Assembly: GCA_950106755.1 (NCBI GenBank)
Contig: OX467083.1
Location: forward strand, 14,751,029-14,815,028
From: Climacium dendroides
Lineage: Eukaryota; Streptophyta; Bryopsida; Hypnales; Climaciaceae
Reading direction: 5' to 3'
Length of the DNA stretch: 64,000 bases
Shown here: in pieces, positions 61,632 to 64,000 of the stretch
Position numbering within the stretch: the first letter of the stretch is position 1
How the letters are laid out: every line of letters begins with the position of its first letter
The notes under the pieces: generated by a model
Databases searched by the model: none
What the model saw: only the letters and a program-made list of their open reading frames with translations
Told to the model about the DNA's origin: nothing
Position numbers and translations under genes: made by a program

Positions 61632-62488
61632 TGGTATTCAACCATATGATTTCCACAATGGCTCATCCTTTAAAGGTTAACTTCAAGTGATGTGATTTTG
61701 CAATCCGTATAGTTAAAGTTTCTGAATTTTTTCCCACATATTCCCATGATAGTCTAGTACAAATTTGTATAGTTTACCCCCTTGAAACTCTTTTTTTCAT
61801 TTTTTTCTCACTAACCTAAAGGTGGCACGTTTTGACAATTTATGTAAGAAGTGTGCTCAGGTTAAAACTTGATGGAGTGTGCATAGAGGATTCTCAAAAC
61901 ATCAAGTACTATTGAAAATCACCTCTTAATGTAGAAAACAAATTTTACATACATTTGAACTCTATATATGACAATGTGATGATTTTCAAGACATTAAGGG
62001 AACCAGAACCAAATCCAATTATCCAGAAGACCACCCAAAAGAGCTAGGGAGTACCATGTAGCACCTGCGTTGTCACCGTTGTGGATTGACAAATTGGGTA
62101 TGGATTTAGATTTATGGAGCTCTAAGTTAGTTTTAGCGCTCAATCATTTCTTGAATGTTGGGTTAGGCTTGCATTTTTTTTAATTCCTTGTTACCAGGTA
62201 TTGAGATCAAAGAGTGGTGGAACCAAGAGGTACACTAAGTGCCATTTTATTTAGGATTAAGATTAATCAATAAATTTAGCATAATAGATTGGGCAAGTTA
62301 TTTCTTACTGCAATGGCTATCTATATAGATTTGGTTCAAATGGAGCATGCACTATAGGTGCCTACAGAGTTAGGTAATGCAAAAATCAAAGTAGATGCAA
62401 TCGGAGTGGAAGGTTTGATTGAACTTGAACTTGTTGCTACAATATCAAGTATGGGCTAGTTTGATAAGTTCCACCCTACTGTTGCAAA
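61632..62488 (+). other. possible leader of a retroelement, mixed with another repeat
   Basis: 61,640-61,840 resembles 44,700-44,890 (shared AGTCTAGTACAAATTTGTAT-like phrase), so an old repeat is present. 62,000-62,490 has broken protein-like frames that may be the start of the gag-like gene. No intact gene. Confidence 0.35.
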
Positions 62489-62489
62489 G

Positions 62490-64000
62490 TTGGGAGAGGA
62501 GCTACTTACAAATTTTTCAAGGAATAGTACCGGTTTCCTATTCATTAACAAGATACTTAAGGTACAAGTCAATCAAGCTTTAGTTTGCACGAAGACAAAA
62601 TATCTCCAAAAACATATCATCGTCATTTATTTTGTAGAAAATAAACTTCCACAAGAATCCATTGCTTTGTGGATATGTAGTCTTTAAGTTAAAGTGGGAG
62701 AATGGAATGGCATTGGTAGGGATTTGGGGCGCGTTTTTTTTAGACCCTAAGTAAGAGCTAGGTCATCACTTAGAAATTACTTATGCTAACACCCCATAGA
62801 TCAAGATGGGGCACATGCATCTTACAAACTTGGACACCCAATTTCAATGCTAACAAACCTTCAGGTCTAAGAGTGCCAACATGGGTGACGTTGAAAAATG
62901 TTCTACAAAATTTTTGAGGTAGTGCTAAAATAGCTAAAGGATTTGAAGAGTTCCTTGGGATTGATAATAGAAATAAACACACAATGGATAACATTTTTAT
63001 ATACGACTTATATTTGGATCAGGTTGGAGAACTCAAGTGGAAGTGCAGAATGAGTACATGGGTGAAAAAGTTGTCATTAAGGTGGACTATTGCCACTTAT
63101 CCATTCATTGCAGAGTACACCTTAACACTAATCATATGGCTAAAGATTGCCCCGGAAAGTATGTGAGATTGAAGGGTGTGGCAAGTAGAGCCAATGTTCA
63201 AATGTCAAGGCATCAAAACAAACCTTAGAAGAAAAGAGGTGCTGCAACAACTTTGACAAGTCCAATAGTATTGCCACCTCCTCCATCCCTCGCTCTAGAT
63301 TAATGTCCTTCACAAGTTCGGAGGACCTCCCAAGGACACGGTGGTTTGGTAGTGGGAATTGAGCCCTCAAAGACAAAATCACAAGCTCTGTAGACTTCCT
63401 AGGGTTCCGGTAGTGTAGGAGAGAATATAGAGTGCATAGGGGCAAGATCAATAGCGGATATAAATCCAACCCTTGTTATTCTGACAACACTGGGAGGCTT
63501 GTAGGTTCAAGGAACATGGACTTTAGATGGAAAGGAGGACGATTCAAGATCTAGAGCTACACCAAAATATAAGTGGAATGGTTGGAAAAAAGTTCCACAC
63601 GGGCCCAAAGTAAAGTCCAAGCATTCCGAACGTGAGAATGAGAACTCAAGTTAATACTTATTTGCATGAGGCTTCCTTGTAGGTAGTTTTTCAATCACAT
63701 GCATAAGTATCGCTCGATCCACCTACAAGGCCTTTTTTTTATCCTCTATACCAAATAAAAGGACCAAATCAAAGGAATTATGGATTGATAGTTTGAAATC
63801 TTTGAGCAAGGCTCGCAATAGGCAAGGAGGTCCATCTTACATTGACCCTCAGTTACAAGGAAAGAAGAAAATTGTAGGGGCCACTGAAGGATCCATGAAT
63901 AGATTGTCAAGTGGAGCAGTAGCAAATATCACAACCATGACAACAAGAAACAAAGGTGATCTAATAGCATCGATGTTAGACGCCCTCCAATTTCCAATAG
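62490..64000 (+). pseudogene. retroelement gag-like protein with zinc knuckle, broken
   Basis: Fragments in order read as a plant retroelement gag/ORF1 protein of the DUF4283 type. IIVIYFVENKLPQESIALWI and VGEWNGIGRDLGR are separated by a TAA at 62,686 that could derive from CAA. TPHRSRWGTCILQTWTPNFN and VPTWVTLKNVLQNF follow from 62,789 to a TGA at 62,915. Then come IFIYDLYLD and EYMGEKVVIKVDYCH, and a knuckle-like CRVHLNTNHMAKDC in which the second zinc Cys is His. Downstream to the window end the frames are Ser/Lys-rich and broken (for example KYKWNGWKKVPHGPKVKSKH). Such proteins bind element RNA. Several stops and frame changes make it inactive. It continues beyond the right edge, so a polymerase part may follow. 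Confidence 0.65.

Overview
This window is nuclear DNA of a land plant. Three gene models are typical plant nuclear genes with GT-AG introns, and the rest is mostly old transposon-derived sequence. Nothing bacterial or organellar was seen. Very AT-rich intergenic DNA, short introns and low gene density would suit a non-flowering plant such as a moss or other bryophyte, but that placement is a guess.

Layout. 1-2,500: moderately GC-rich, with unrecognised coding-like fragments, a palindromic MITE and a promoter-like stretch. 2,500-18,900: AT-rich decayed repeats containing a complete non-autonomous CACTA element (10,352-12,499), several hairpin elements and a CACTA-type MITE. 19,300-21,100: a GC-richer island with one small membrane-protein gene. 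21,100-29,500: repeats again, including a MITE and a 0.9-kb terminal-inverted-repeat (TIR) element. 29,900-31,900: a decayed copy of the plant TTC5/SSR1 tetratricopeptide gene. 32,300-39,700: AT-rich DNA with a 589-bp TIR element carrying a 10-bp target duplication. 40,074-42,206: intronless SRP72 gene with a telo-box upstream. 44,317-45,368: another TIR element, ending about 270 bp before the cytochrome c gene (45,639-47,196, three exons). 48,000-52,300: repeats, including a 4 x 57-bp tandem array. 52,421-56,720: a seven-exon serine hydrolase of the FSH family, with a MITE and a 12-bp minisatellite in its last intron. 57,000-64,000: a palindromic element, a G/T-rich 2.2-kb block full of CCAA-TTGG motifs that may be an LTR, and a broken retroelement gag-like gene running off the right edge.

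The genes do not form a pathway. SRP72 serves co-translational protein targeting, cytochrome c serves mitochondrial electron transport, and the FSH protein is a soluble alpha/beta hydrolase of unknown substrate. The strongest observations are: the spliced models of cytochrome c and the FSH gene; the TTC5/SSR1 pseudogene with premature stops and lost splice sites; transposable elements defined by exact target-site duplications; and the unexplained CCAA-TTGG motif field.
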